Shown: positions 33,703 through 46,505, counted from the stretch's first letter. The stretch is DNA of 64,000 bases from Diphasiastrum complanatum (GCA_029204225.1 CM055095.1:24378141-24442140), one strand, 5' to 3'. Notes: a model not told the origin generated them from the sequence alone. Numbers and translations are program-made.

Positions 33703-34959
33703 CAGCCAATTGAGAGACTTCCAATTTTGAAAAAAATAAGTTTTGCGGATAATAAGCACCTGGTTTTACGGAAGTGAACGAAGATCCACGCTTTTCCAAG
33801 TGCCAAGCAGAAAGACATCACCGGTGTTGCAGTGGGTCCTACAACAGATTAGGGGTGGATAATGCTAGCAGATTCTAAAGAATTCCCAGATGCCGAGCCA
33901 AGCCGAAGACACAGAATACCTCTCACTTCTGAACAAGGAGGTCTCAGAAGGAGGAGAGCAGAAGAAGCTGAGAGCCGAGAAATTACTAGCTAGGATGACA
34001 GTGAAATATCTATTTGAGCCTACATGGTGTATCCTAGAGAAGGAACAACCATGTAGGAGCTAGTCATATTTCCTAGGCTTTGTAAATAAAAATAGACCCC
34101 CCCTTAAATTAGTTAGAGTGAGCCACCTTTTGATGGTGACCTTTAGTGGAAGGGCAAATTCCACATGTAATTTCTAATTTGGTGGAATTGCCACATGGGC
34201 TCCACATGGGCAGCCTTCTTGCTTATTTAAGGCCCCCCCTCTCTTGTGAGGGAGCTTTGAATGTATTGTCAAGTTCTCTTGACCAAATAAAGAAGATCAC
34301 GAGTTCTTGATAATTGCTAAGCTCCTTGTTCATGGCAATGTTCTTGAGTGAAGTTTCTATGAGCATGTTTGATTTTCTTGTATTGTGGATTAACTAGTTT
34401 CTTGTTTCCTTGTTTCTTGCTTAGTTGTGGATTAGGATTCATTTCTTGTTTGTGGAATAAGGTAGGAATCAGCACTCAAGTAAACTAAATAGGCTAGAAT
34501 AGTGGTGTAGATCTTGCATACTTTCTGACATTCCAATTTTTTATTGTTCTTGAGCAATCTAGGCATCAAGAAATGAGTGTTTCTTGATTCTTAGACTGTT
34601 AAAATGCTGTTAAGAATCTAGTTCCTTGTTTCTTGTTCCTTGTTTCAGTAGTTAATCTTGTTCTTGATCGCTTTCTGATTTAGTAGATAGTGGTAGGATT
34701 GCTCCCTATTTCAGAATATTCATCTTCTTGAGCTATGTTTGGTCACTTGACTGGTTTATGCATGTAGTTGAGTATCGGATCCGTGACTCCCACTGACAGA
34801 CTGGGAAATACACATTGCAATCTGAGTAATGCTTCTGTTTTGTAACTGTTCTAATAAGAGGAAGAACCGTAAGAACCGTAACTACATAAGAAGGAAGAAG
34901 TAAAAGAAACAACAAAACCGTGTCCACAGATTCAGAGAATCTGTGAACAATCTTCCATC
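33703..34959. mobile_element. LTR-like segment (promoter and poly(A) signals), unassigned
   Basis: No coding sequence. Around 34200-34320 the sequence has 'gcttatttaagg', a C-rich tract, then 'gaccaaataaagaag', followed by several hundred bp with many 'ttcttgtt' repeats. This order (TATA-like, poly(A)-like, T-rich) is that of an LTR, but no second copy and no PBS were found. Confidence 0.35.
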
Positions 34960-36297
34960 GTGTCGCATACTAACCTTTATCTGCCATCTCAAGCATCCAC
35001 CTCCTCCCAACCTGCAGTTACTGACACAACGGCTAGCAAACGAATGTGTGGCACTGCCTCTACATCTTCATCTCCACCTGCTACCCAAAGACGCACCACC
35101 ACCACCACACTAACGACTCCATCAACCACAGCCACTTCTTCTTCTGTACAACCCTCCACTCCGGTCTCTGTTGTTACTACCCCTCTTTTTGTTCCATCCA
35201 CAATTGTTTCTGTATCCATTCCCATGTCCTCTGTTGATACCATTTCCGTTTCTGCTCCATTATCCACTACTCCATCCATCACCATCGCATCCTCCATCAC
35301 TCATGTCGTCCCCGTTGCTCCTTTCACATTAATCCCTTCGATTCTCAGCTGTCTCTCGACACTCTGGCGTGGATGCAAGTCATCAATTCTTCATTCCCAT
35401 GTCAGACCCTTTCTGCTCCATCCTCGACTTCTTCCATACTCCACACCACCCTTCAATTCCCCTTTATTCCTCCCATCCTCTCATTTGGACAAACCGTCCT
35501 CACCCTCGTTTCCACAGTTGCTTCTCAAACCCCACCTGCTTCGCCATCAAAGGTTGCCGAGGGCAACCAATCATTGTCTGATGACGCATTTATTCAAACA
35601 ATTTTCATACCATCACTAGATTAGACTGATCCTACAGCCCCATATGGCATCAGGTCCAACAAGAACCTGATTGAAGATAATGACGACGGAACTCCACAAG
35701 TCGTCGAGGCCGATACAATACAAGCCCCTACCAGTGCCAGTGTACCGACTGCTCTTGCTGAGCTAACGATTAGCGGCCAAAGCTATCTTGGAAAACAGGG
35801 TATTACACTTGGCCATAAGCAACACACAGTTGCAAGTGGAACTCATGAAGCTGTAGCACGAGCTGATTTTAGCTCAGCAACATGAACAAGAAGGGCACCA
35901 AGAGATTGCCAAGCTGCAGTAGAAGGAGGAGGGCCTCAATCTTTATATCCAAAGCCTCTCCAAAGCGCTGATAGAGGCCTCCACGAAGGTGCAAGAGCTT
36001 CAATCCGAAGCGTCCCAACGGCTTGCTCCCATCCAGACGCAATTACAAATATTGGAAGCAGAGAATACGCGCCTGGGGGCAGAAGTCAAGACCCTACAGA
36101 ATGACAAGCTCGTCTGGTTAGCTCAACCTGCACCAGACTCAAGGCCGCTATCTGAATCAGAAATGAATCTCCTTCGGCGTCAGGTGCAGGTCTATAGCCA
36201 AACCTTGAATAACTACCAGACAAAGTTCAATAAATATCGGACAAGCGCAACTCATGAGCCCGCCCAGGCCAAACAAGCCCTCAAGGCTTGCCAATAG
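34960..36297 (+). pseudogene. Ser/Thr-rich plus coiled-coil ORF associated with a gypsy element
   Basis: The N-terminal part (34960 on) is a Ser/Thr/Pro/Val-rich low-complexity protein (ASTSSQPAVTDTTASKRMC). After ~35350 the frame is disturbed. From ~35770 a frame with two in-frame stops (~35855, ~35920) encodes a long heptad-rich helix: LNLYIQSLSKALIEASTKVQ, ELQSEASQRLAPIQTQLQIL, EAENTRLGAEVKTLQNDKLV. It ends ...QAKQALKACQ immediately before the LTR at ~36.3 kb. A low-complexity head plus coiled coil located 3' of pol resembles the extra ORF of some plant gypsy elements. Its function is unknown; I find no membrane segment. Confidence 0.5.
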
Positions 36298-36828
36298 TTC
36301 ATGGAGAAAAAGGCCCAGCCCTCCCCTAGCCAATAGGATTTTGGGGCAAGGGCCTTCCCCATTTTATAAAAAAGCACCATTTGTACTCTATTTTCATGCT
36401 TAATAGAGAGGAGGAGACTCTATCATTTTGAGAGCACAAGCATCTTCATTTGCTAATCACTCTTGCTTATGCTCTTGTTGTAATTGCTTGTTATTTTCAT
36501 TTCCCATGCTTTTTGGTTTATGCTAGTCAAGGTTTTTCCATAAGCAATGACATTGAGCATTTGAGCTAACCTCCATCTCATCTCTCTCTCGCACTCTCTT
36601 ATCCTTCTTCTTCTTCTTCTATTCTATCCTCTCTCTTCACCCAAAATCATGATGAAGTTAGTTTAGGAAGAGTAGAGTTAGAGTGAGTAGTGTTAGTGGA
36701 GGTAGAGTTAGATGCAAAGTAGGAAACTAACTAAAATTAGCATCTATGCATAGTTAGGTACCTATCCAATGAACTAACCCTTGTTGACAGGCGGGAGGGC
36801 TATACTATGCAAGATCTTCGACCCTACA
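36298..36828 (+). mobile_element. Ty3/gypsy LTR
   Basis: Non-coding sequence between the coiled-coil ORF stop and a tRNA-Asp-type primer-binding site. It contains 'ttttataaaa' (~36360) as a TATA-like element and ends in CA at 36828. Its left boundary is uncertain (a TG near 36290-36302). It could serve as 3' LTR of the element on its left and as 5' LTR of the one on its right. Confidence 0.55.
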
Positions 36829-36829
36829 A

Positions 36830-36847
36830 TGGCGTCGTTGCTAGGGA
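36830..36847 (+). other. Gypsy primer-binding site (tRNA-Asp type)
   Basis: TGGCGTCGTTGCTAGGGA differs at few positions from the TGGCGCCGTTG(C/T)CGGGGA site used by Athila/Tat-type plant gypsy elements. It follows the LTR end CA by one base. Confidence 0.75.
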
Positions 36848-37340
36848 GCGCCACACACTCGCTTTGCCGCATAGTTTTCTTAATCTCTTCCTCTCTCTCC
36901 CTTTCTCTTTTCTTCTCTCTCACCATTCTCTTTCACCTAAAAAATCAAAATTTTTGGTGTTAGATTAATGTGAGTTAGTGTTAGTTTTGCCATTTTTGTG
37001 TTGATTTTTTGTTTGGAAGTGTTGTAGGGAGAGATTGTGAGTGGGAGGATCAGATCCAAGCATGCAATCCCTTCATCAATCCATAAAATCCATAAAAATC
37101 AGAAAAAAAGCTCAAAATCTGTTTTTGGAGGGAAAAAGAGAGGCAAAATCTCATCAGATTTTGATTTCTCAAAAACCAGTGCGCATGAACCTTCGCATGA
37201 CTGGCAGCAGCTGCAAGGTCCTATCGCAGACCTGCATAGAAGCCTGGGAGGGCTAGTTCCCATCATATTTTGAAAAAACAGAGAAAAACCCAAAAAAATT
37301 CAAAAATATATTGTAAAAATCAATTTTTTTCTTTCAAAAC
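36848..37340 (+). mobile_element. Gypsy leader
   Basis: Non-coding, A-rich, between the PBS and the tandem array; contains one early 'aaccttcgcatgactggcag' motif related to the array. Confidence 0.4.
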
Positions 37341-38600
37341 TCAAAACTAACCTTCGCAGAGCTCTCCGAAGTTCCATCTCACTGACAAAGGGACACAGAG
37401 AACTCTGCGAGAGTTAGCCCCCAAAAATGGTGCCCGTGTGAAGGTTCTCAAGAGCAAAAAGTGGCCTAGAACCTTCTCATACAACAAATTTTTGAGTTTC
37501 CTTGGGAAGTAACCTTCACAAAGCTCTCTGAAGTTCCATCTCACTGAGACAAGGACACAGAGAAGCCTGCGAGAGTTAGATCCCAAAAAAAGTGCCCTTG
37601 TGAAGGTTTCCAAGAGCAAAAAGTGACCTAGAACCTTCTCAGACAACAAATTTTTTAGTTTCCCTGGGAAGTAACCCTCGTAGCTTGGTAAGCAAATGGA
37701 TCGACTCAGATACAAGTACATACCAGCCTGCGAAGATTAGTTCCCATAAAATCTCAAAATTTGGCCCAAAAACCCCAAAAAATACACTTTTTTCAAGATT
37801 TTTTGAGATTACTTGGAAATTAACTCTCGCAGCTTGGTGAGCAGTTGAATCTGACTGAGATACAAGTGCATACCAGTCTGCGACGGTTTGTTTCCAGAAA
37901 ATCTTAAAATTTTACAAAAAAAAATGCATTTTTTTCAAGATTTGTTGAGTTTCCTTGGGAAGTAATTCTTGCAGCATGGTGAGCAGATCTGACTGAGATA
38001 CAACTGCATACCAGTCTGCAAGGGTTTGTCCCCATAAAATCTTAAAATTTTGCAAAAAAAACCCCCCAAAAATGCACTTTTTTCAAGATTCTTTGAGTTT
38101 CCTTGGGAAGTAACTCTTGCAACTTGGTGAGCAGATGAATCTAACTAAGACACAAGTGCATACCAGTCTGCAAGGGTTTGTTCCCAAAAATTCTTAAATT
38201 TTTTCAAAACAACCCCAAACAAATGCACTTTTTTCAAGATTTTATGAGTTTCTTAAAAAAGCAACTCTATCAGCTTGGTGAGTAGATGAATCTAACTGAG
38301 ATACAAGTGAATATCAGTTTGCAAGGGTTTGTTCTTAGAAAATCTTAAAATTTTGCCAAAAAAACCCCAAAAAAATACACTTTTTTCAAGATTTTTAGAG
38401 TTTTTTTAGGAAATAGCTCTTTCAGCTTGGTGAGCAGGTGAATCTGACTTAGATACAAGTGTATACTAGTTTGGAAAGGGTTTTTTTCGTAAAAAATCTA
38501 AAAAATTTGCAAAAAAAAATCCCCAAAAATGCATTTTTCCATGATTTTTTAAGATCTGCTGGAAAGTAACCTTTGCAAAGAGTTTTATACATAGATCTAA
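37341..38600 (+). repeat. Tandem array of ~150-bp units in the gypsy leader
   Basis: Eight recognisable units begin at 'ctc(t)(c/t)(g/t)cag(c/a)' near 37352, 37514, 37675, 37824, 37976, 38114, 38265 and 38417, with a degenerate ninth near 38567; periods are 138-162 bp. Each unit holds 'cttggtgagcag', 'gagatacaagtgcataccag', 'ctgcgagggtt', an A-rich run and 'gcacttttttcaagatt'. The first two units share 'gaacctc/cttctcagacaac' text absent from the others, so the array has two subfamilies. Confidence 0.9.
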
Positions 38601-39164
38601 CCTAGATCTGGCTACTGTGAAATTTTTGTGAAGATCCAATGGTTAGATTCTCAAATATTTAAGAAAAAGTGCCAAAAAACTGAGGTTTTTCCAAATCCTG
38701 ACAAATCTGTCCATCAAGAACTCTTGTAGAACTCACATTGTCTAGAAATGGTCCAGATACATCTACTGTAGGAAGGTTAAAGATTTGATTCACTCAGATC
38801 TGAAGAAATCTCAAAAAAAAAATCACAAAAAACCAAGAAAAAAGGATAAATCACACTATTAGCCATCTAAAACTGATCAGATCTTGTCAAATCTAGGTTG
38901 CAGTCACATTATCCATCAAGATCCAACATCCTTGGATTGAATCAAGTGAATGAACCTCAGATCAAGCTAATCAGTTCCCTCCACATCAACCACTATCCGT
39001 CCATCATTCTTCTGTCCCATCTCTATTCCATCTTCTATCTCCATCTATATTAGATAAATCCATTTCTGTCTCTATTCTCATCCATACTGATCCACCGTTT
39101 ACCGATTCTCTTCTCTTTTTCTTCTTCTCCATCTCCCACAAAAAAAAAAAAAGGTTGATCTGGC
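38601..39164 (+). mobile_element. Gypsy leader, distal part
   Basis: No gene; sequence between the array and the gag frame, with A-rich runs. Ends in a CT-rich segment and a poly(A) run just before the gag ATG. Confidence 0.4.
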
Positions 39165-40618
39165 ATGGAAGAGTTAGCATCCTATGCGTCGCTTGCACAA
39201 CTTTGTAAGGATGCTACCTTGATGGAAATCTCACTCGGGAAGAAGGATTTTCCCTATCCAGATGGAGAATCAGAACAACAAAGGTTGACAACGAGCGATG
39301 ATCCAACAAGAATGGAATCCCATGCAAGGCAACAAAGTGCAGCAAGGTCAAGCAGATCAAGTGCAGCGGAAGACCAAAAACCTTGCACTTCAAACTATCA
39401 ACAAGCTTTAGGTTTCTTGAAAAGGACGAATGTACATACTATTTTGGAAATCATCCGAGTGCAAGATGTCCAATCAAGAATCCTCGACATGATGGACCAA
39501 AGGTGGAGCAGAAGGCCCGTCAGCCAGATCCAGCGGTTCAACAGTCAGAAGCAGAGTCAAGCCAACAGAGAGCTCATCTGAAGGATGGATGTTAGATAAA
39601 CCCATCTAAATCACAAATTTTTTCAACAAACAGTGGAAAGGTAGAAGTTTTGGTTATATCCTCTTGCATGTCACCGAACTCCATGGAGGACCATAACAGC
39701 CTACCAGTCTATTTTGTGGAGGATCCGAAGGAAAATCTATTACCAGTGTATGCCTATCAACTTAGAGGCGATGGCGTATTGCACTCGGTAAGATGCTATG
39801 GATGTGGAGGAAAACACCTCCGTGTTGAATGTCCACATCGAGGGGATCCGTCAACATTTGATCCCTCATGTTCACAATGCGGAGATAATCATCCATGCCA
39901 AGATTGCCCGATGAGAAATTCACAAATAGCCAGGAGGCATTTGGCCTATGTAGACCAACATGCATCTATGGTGACCCTTCCACCTCGAACGTACTACAAA
40001 AGAAAAATCCTAGTGCCACCAGGTTATGAAACGAGTGAGGAAGAAGACAATCTGGCAAAAGTCCCAAAGCACGCAAAGACACCCTCAGGCAAACAAGTAA
40101 AACCATCACAAAAGACAGAGATGGTAGAATCCATCACGCCAATGGTAACTGAGGAAGTCAAGAAATTGGCAACCGACGAAGTCCAGCATATTTTACCAGG
40201 CCTCTTGGCACAATCAATGCAAAGAATTCTTAGTGATGAATTACAAAGGGGCCTAGCGTCAATGGAGCGACGAGAAGACAATTTAGCACAAGATCCAAGA
40301 AAAAGTGCAATCACGCAGCCTTCAATGGGGAAGTCCAATGACCAAGAGAAGACTAAAGTTGATGATTGCCCCTCAACGAGCAAGATTCAACCAAAGTCTA
40401 ATTGTTCCACAATTCAACAAACCCCCAAATCAACGCCAATTCGGGGTATATTCATTTTTCAAAGGCCAAATCCAGGGAATCCAAGTCCAATTAGGCCTCC
40501 AGTCCAACAAGCACCAGCGCGTACAACGACAACACCGTGTCCTCACTTTGTAAGATTGACTACGGAGGAAAGTCGTCAGGTTCAAGCATACCACTACATG
40601 GATTGACAAAGTAGTCAA
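39165..40618 (+). pseudogene. Second Ty3/gypsy gag with zinc knuckles
   Basis: The first frame (39165-39581) is polar (MEELASYASLAQLCKDATLM) and its overlapping neighbour frame carries a CX2C-like text. After a shift, 39650-40606 is an open 318-codon frame with two Cys/His clusters (CYGCGGKHLRVECPH; CSQCGDNHPCQDCPM), a basic linker (PPRTYYKRKILVPPGYETSE) and a helical region (PMVTEEVKKLATDEVQHILP) ending near FVRLTTEESRQVQAYHYMD. The capsid-like domain is not recognisable. No protease or pol follows; the frame is ended 0.4 kb later by the right LTR of the nested element. Confidence 0.65.
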
Positions 40619-40981
40619 ACGAGCACACTGTATTCACATTACGAATTGGGAGAGCCTATGACATTGGGACCAGTTGCGTTAATCTATGAGGATCCAGTTT
40701 TATCTTGGGATACTCTGATGGAATGCCTCAACTACCCAATTGTTGATGAACAAGGTTATCCGAAATGGCCACCAGACCCTTATGGGTATTATTGAAAATC
40801 TGGCAAGTTCCAGTTCTTGCTGATCATCCACTAATAAAGCCTCAGGTTTTACGTAAGCGAATTCTATCCACGCTTTTCCTGAAGTACCCATGTCCCAGCA
40901 ATAAAAGAACCGGCAACAGTGCCCTTCACGATAGTCGCAGCCTAGTGCCGAGGGACCGGTACTACTTTGGGCCATGGACCC
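40619..40981 (+). mobile_element. Distal gypsy gag/linker debris
   Basis: Frames such as LGEPMTLGPVALIYEDPVLS continue after the gag stop with further stops. No polypurine tract is visible directly before the LTR at 40982. Confidence 0.4.
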
Positions 40982-41772
<791 letters not shown>

Positions 41773-41911
41773 CAAGTGTATATTTCTAGGATATGATGAT
41801 CATGTGAAGGGCTATAGATGTTTTGATCCAGTGGAGAACAAAATACATGTCAGTCGTGTGATTGATGTGGACATAGGTGTGTACATAAAAGTAGTTATAT
41901 ATAATGAATAG
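41773..41911 (+). pseudogene. Continuation of the split copia integrase
   Basis: Begins with the second CAAGT and reads FLGYDDHVKGYRCFDPVENK then IHVSR. This is the block that follows the integrase core in copia polyproteins. It is in the phase expected if the nested element is excised. The frame soon loses similarity and stops at 41909-41911, so the reverse transcriptase of this copia element is missing here. Confidence 0.8.
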
Positions 41912-42119
41912 CACAAAACTGCTAGGTTGAATAAACAATATGTCTTTTTCTTTTAGATGCATGTTGATGCATATGTTTGCCAGCATATCGATGAATCGAT
42001 CAATATTGAACACTATGATAAGTGTAAATATTGGTCCTATTAATAAGGCAAATAGTTGCATTTACATGACCATGGATAGATCAATATATAACATCATAAA
42101 GATATGTGAAATATATTAG

Positions 42120-42245
42120 GCTTAAATCATCATTTTGAGCTTAACTGACATAAATGATGGCCTAGAAAAATCGTCATTTATGTTGCTTTATATGACAGCT
42201 TTTCAAAAGCCGTCATTTATGCCAAAACGACATTTTCTTGAAGTT
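42120..42245 (-). mobile_element. CACTA-type terminal/subterminal repeats
   Basis: The motif 'cgtcatttatg' and its relatives occur several times in both orientations (aaatgatggcc, atcgtcatttatgttgc, gccgtcatttatgcc). They end with 'cgacattttcttgaag', whose complement CTTCAAGAAAATGTCG resembles the CACTACAAGAAA end of plant CACTA elements. If that is the terminus, the element points left, away from the transposase fragment beside it. Confidence 0.5.
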
Positions 42246-42787
42246 TTTTTTGGCTTAATTTGTGGATAAGTGAGTGGAATAAAAGGCAATGTATGGACAA
42301 CCATAATATTGGGTTGATATAAATATGTCATATACTTTTCAAACTGGGTGCATGTCGATGCAGTGTACTGATTTATCCAAGCATCATATTGTATTAAGCA
42401 CACAATCATGCAAATATAATACCCAATAATAAGATTAGGTAGAAATTTTTGCCAATCCTCTGTTGAGAATCCAGTCACTTCTTCTATAGTATAGCCTTCT
42501 GCCATGCTTCCTTCAGGCCTTGCTACATTCTTCACAAAACTTTTCATTTTCTTCATGTACCTCTCAAAGGGATACATCCATCTCAATCTTACTGGGCCAC
42601 ATAAATTTATTTGCTCCACAACGTGGAGAAGCAAATGAGACATCCATAAGGTGTCGAAGTAGGAGAAAAAGTCATGCACATAAATTTCCATGTGGGGAAC
42701 TCCCATTTGAGGCCATTCAATCTCTGGGACATGGTGGAGGTGTGCAGTGGGCTCCCACGAATTGTTACGGCATCCAGTACCCCACAT
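42203..42787 (-). pseudogene. CACTA (En/Spm) transposase-associated fragment, DUF4218 domain
   Basis: The minus-strand frame contains HLLLHVVEQINLCGPVRLRW, MYPFERYMKKMKSFVKNVAR and PEGSMAEGYTIEEVTGFSTE. This is the hallmark of the DUF4218 domain found downstream of the TNP2 transposase core in plant CACTA elements ('HL--EI-LCGPV-LRWMYPFER-MK-LK--V-N-ARPEGSIAE-Y'). The upstream transposase core is absent, and downstream the frame runs into CACTA-like terminal repeats. It is a fragment without transposition function. Confidence 0.8.
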
Positions 42788-42914
42788 CTTGGTTGATTAC
42801 AAGAAGCTTGGGCCCAAGAGTCGGTTTTCTATGCCCTAAAAAGGCATAAATATTGGTGCCAGAGCCAAGGAGAGCAAAATTAGGTAGAGGTCTCTGATGG
42901 ACGAGTCGTTAAAA

Positions 42915-45900
42915 TAGGCCTTGACATGGAATTAAATCTCGGCGTGACCAATAATCTCGAGTACTGGAGGGCCGGTCTACGATATTAGGACTATTCCAAG
43001 TCCTTAACCAAATATGGCCATAACATTCTTCCCTCCTTAAACTGCTTCTATCCTTAAGCTTCTGTCAATTAATAGATCTAATGTAATCCACGTATTAGAT
43101 TCCACTTCTAACATCACAATTGACATCCAAAACTGCGGATAACTCAATGGTCACAAAAATATCAGTTATGAATTCAACTAAATGAATTCATTCAGGAAAT
43201 TAATATCTGGTATTCATTCCCGCTCACACTTACTACCACTGATGTCCACTCTTTTTCCCTCCTTAGATTTTTCAGTTCTATGAAAATCTTCCAGCTAAAG
43301 TATCAAGAAGACGTAACAACATTAGTAAATGTTTAAAATCGATTACTATAGGAAAAAAGTTTGAAACAATTTCATTTCTATTCTATACCTGGCTGAATAA
43401 CGGATGTACCAAAAAATCATCTACTAGTATGAAAACACTACTAGTCTGATCTTTTGAACATAATTCACCATAGGATTTAACTGGAAATTAAATCGGTTTT
43501 TCATTAATTCCTATATTACCATTTCTTTATGGAATTACTCCATAATTGGTATTATGCAAACCTACTAAAATTTCAAAGAAACTTGGATTAAATAACACGA
43601 ACTCATTTACTATTTCAGGTGTCCTTTTCTCTTTCACCCTTAGATTTTTCGGTCACCCGAAAACTTCAATTGCTAAGGTACGAGAAATTTCCTTAGACAC
43701 AGCAAATGAACCATTTTTCCTATTCACTTCACTGGTTTTATCATTACTCCATTAACGTTTATTATTTAAGTTGTATAAGATGAAATTACATGAATAGGAA
43801 ATCCTCAAGATTTTCTACTGTATTGTTCGACCAAACATTAGGAGTTTTCATTACTATTTATTACACTGGCGATTTTAACTTAATCCCAACTTAAATTCAC
43901 CTTTAATAAGTACTTTGATAAAACTTCCACTTGATTCACATCAAACAGAGACGTACAATCTTAAAGTGGGTCATAAAGACTTACTGATAGAAAAGGAAGA
44001 AAATTTATAGCTTAACTCTTTAATTGAGAATAAATCTTTATTCCAGAGTAAAAAAATTGACAAAATCGTACCATGAAATCAAAATCCCTTACTAGGTACA
44101 ATTTTGAGAAATGTATTTTTCACATTGTTACAAAGCTAAAAAACTGGTAATTAGACCATTCAAATTGAAAAAAATGTCCAACCATCCATAGATTTCACCG
44201 TTAAGTTACTAACTATTCCGGGATAGTTCTCTACTAGGTCCATTGCCATGCAAAACTCGGACAATTCCAAATCTTCATGACATTTCCAATCACCATGCAA
44301 ACAACCCAAAAGTCACGCTTGCATAAAAAGTCAATTACTATTATAACATGAAAACAATGTGGTAAGCTCATTGTGCAAAAAGTTCTCTTGCCAAAAAGAC
44401 CCAAGCTAAAACCTTACATGCAACAAAAGGCCCACACCATGCAAAAAGCATGAACCCTTCTCAAGGCCCTACAACCCTAACGAGGTCGCTGCCTTAAACA
44501 ACATGCATAAAGGTTAAAGTTGGCTCGCTGCTGCTCGCCCTACCACTGTCTGGCCGCCATCACTCCACGACTGTTTCTTCACTGATGCCGAGTCTCATCA
44601 CGCCTTCCATCCCTCCCAAAGATTGAACCGAAGTTCATTACAGGGTCGTGCTTCCAAACCTCGCAATCCCAGGCTTCAGAACTGGCAACGACCAATGCTG
44701 CTACATCTCGTTCTGACGACTGGTTTCCAGGGTAATTTCCAAACCACCGGATTCCAACCTTCAAAGAAAACAGCTGATCTGAACAGATTACATCTGAAAG
44801 CCTGTTAGGTTAAAGCATCTCAATCTTAGTGAACAAAGGGATAGGCAAAGAACAGAGGATCGATTATGGACTAGGTTTTTGGAAATCTCTTAAAACGACC
44901 ATCTCTCAAGCAAAGAGAAACATGAGTAGGACGTAGAGAAAAGGTTAAAACCACATTATTTCTCAGCAGTCAGAGGTACAAATAGCAGACAACGCTTCTT
45001 GGCAATCAACTAGCTGATTACGAAACCCAGAGGTGACTTAGTCTGAAACATCATACAGCTCTTCAACCATAAGTTGAAAAGCCTAACCAAAATCCAGAAT
45101 CTGCTTCTCTGTCATTCTTGTTATGAATGAAAAGGACATCCGTCCTTCCTCAGATTCTCACGGAGATTCAAGTTTGTAGAGATTCAACTCTTAACATTGC
45201 TTTTTCTTAGCATCCACACATAAATGACAGAATTGCAATTCCAATCAAGGTTCTCAATTTGCATGATTCCAAAGAGGATCAATTTGAGGAAAAAACTACC
45301 ACCCTTATCATGCAGTAATTAATCCACAGAACAGCACCTCTAATGGTTTAATTTTTACTGGATAAATTGGTCTTCACCATTCCATCACTAAACCAAATTT
45401 AGATATGCAATAAATAATCACCAAAGAACACTGCGGACCCTTGCAACTATCATAATTATGTGAGTCAAAGCAACAAGCTACATGATTCAATCATGCAAAT
45501 CATTCCACATGAATTGGAAACTTTCTCAAAAAACCAGAAAAATTAAGAATGAATTACAAAACTAATTCAAAACATCTTTAACAAGAGTAAATGCGTAGAA
45601 AGGCACTCTACCACAACTTTGCAAAGCTCAATGAATTAGTAGATCCACTTCTAAACTTCCCTTGAAAAATCAGCACCACTTCCAATCCGATGTAGCGCTT
45701 GCCTCCTACTCCTATCCAAGGCCGCATCTTAGCTGTGCTCTGATACCAATGTAAGAAACCAAAAGGATTGCCTCTAAGATGAGGATAGGAGAACACAATA
45801 GGAGAGACTATGGAGCCAAACCGCCCAACCAATCTTAGATCAAACCTGGATCTAGCCCCAAGCCATGCCATGTGAAGCAAGAGGAGAAGAGAGAAATTGA

Positions 45901-46229
45901 TAACTTAAACCCAATATGTCGACGAGATAATCCCTACCTCATTATATAGAGAGTAGAGTCTTGTGCATGAAACCATGCAACTCCCATGCAGGTAAACTAT
46001 AAATAGGTCTCATCTCTTCATGCAGTCCTCCTGCCTATATTCTTGTCACATAGACATGCAATGCTCCAAATGTCTCAATTAGAGTGTTTGGGTTCTCTCA
46101 AGGTAATTAGTCACAAACAGGTCTTGACATGGAATTAAATCTCGGCATGACGAATAATCTCGAGTATTGGAGGGCCGGTCTACCATATCAGGACTATTCC
46201 AAGTCCTTAAACCGAATATGGCCATAACA
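42915..46229 (-). mobile_element. Non-coding LTR retroelement, copy 2
   Basis: In the minus sense: a complete 5' LTR (46229-45750, TGTTATGGCC ... TTCTTACA, ~480 bp), an initiator-Met-type primer-binding site (TGGTATCAGAGC, 45748-45737), ~2.7 kb of sequence without retroviral domains, a polypurine tract (AAGGAGGGAAGAA) and the first ~110 bp of the 3' LTR (43025-42915). The rest of the 3' LTR is cut off by the CACTA material. The family is the same as at 23.2-26.3 kb. The PBS matches copia but no gag or pol is present, as in LARD-type elements. Confidence 0.75.
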
Positions 46230-46239
46230 TGAAGGTACA

Positions 46240-46505
46240 ATGAGATTGAAATTCCAGCGTGATCAATTCAAACTACTATCAAATGTTTAGCATATTTCTA
46301 GACTTTCTACAAATCTGTGATCAGTAAGTAGAATCACTGATTTAGGTCATAGGGTAGAGTTCGAGTCTGATCAATGCCAAATTATCGATAGGACAAGTAA
46401 GATCCTTGCACTCGGCAAGAGGCATGGAACTTATATAGATTGGCACATTGTTATTCTGATACCAGTCAAGCCTTGAAAACTTCTGTTTGTCAATAAAGCA
46501 TTAGT
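46240..46505 (+). pseudogene. Copia protease/pre-integrase scrap
   Basis: A frame with stops gives SVSRITDLGHRVEFESDQCQ then GKRHGTYIDW, matching the end of the protease and the start of the pre-integrase segment as in the copia element at 10.9 kb. The PBS, gag and protease active site are not present. Confidence 0.6.

Noticed and set aside
35046-35624. His-rich and Phe/Ser-rich frames overlapping the Ser/Thr-rich ORF
   Set aside because: Shadows of the same low-complexity sequence in other frames.
37341-38600. CRISPR-like direct repeat array
   Set aside because: Units of ~150 bp diverge along their whole length and have no short conserved repeat with unique spacers; the setting is a plant retroelement.
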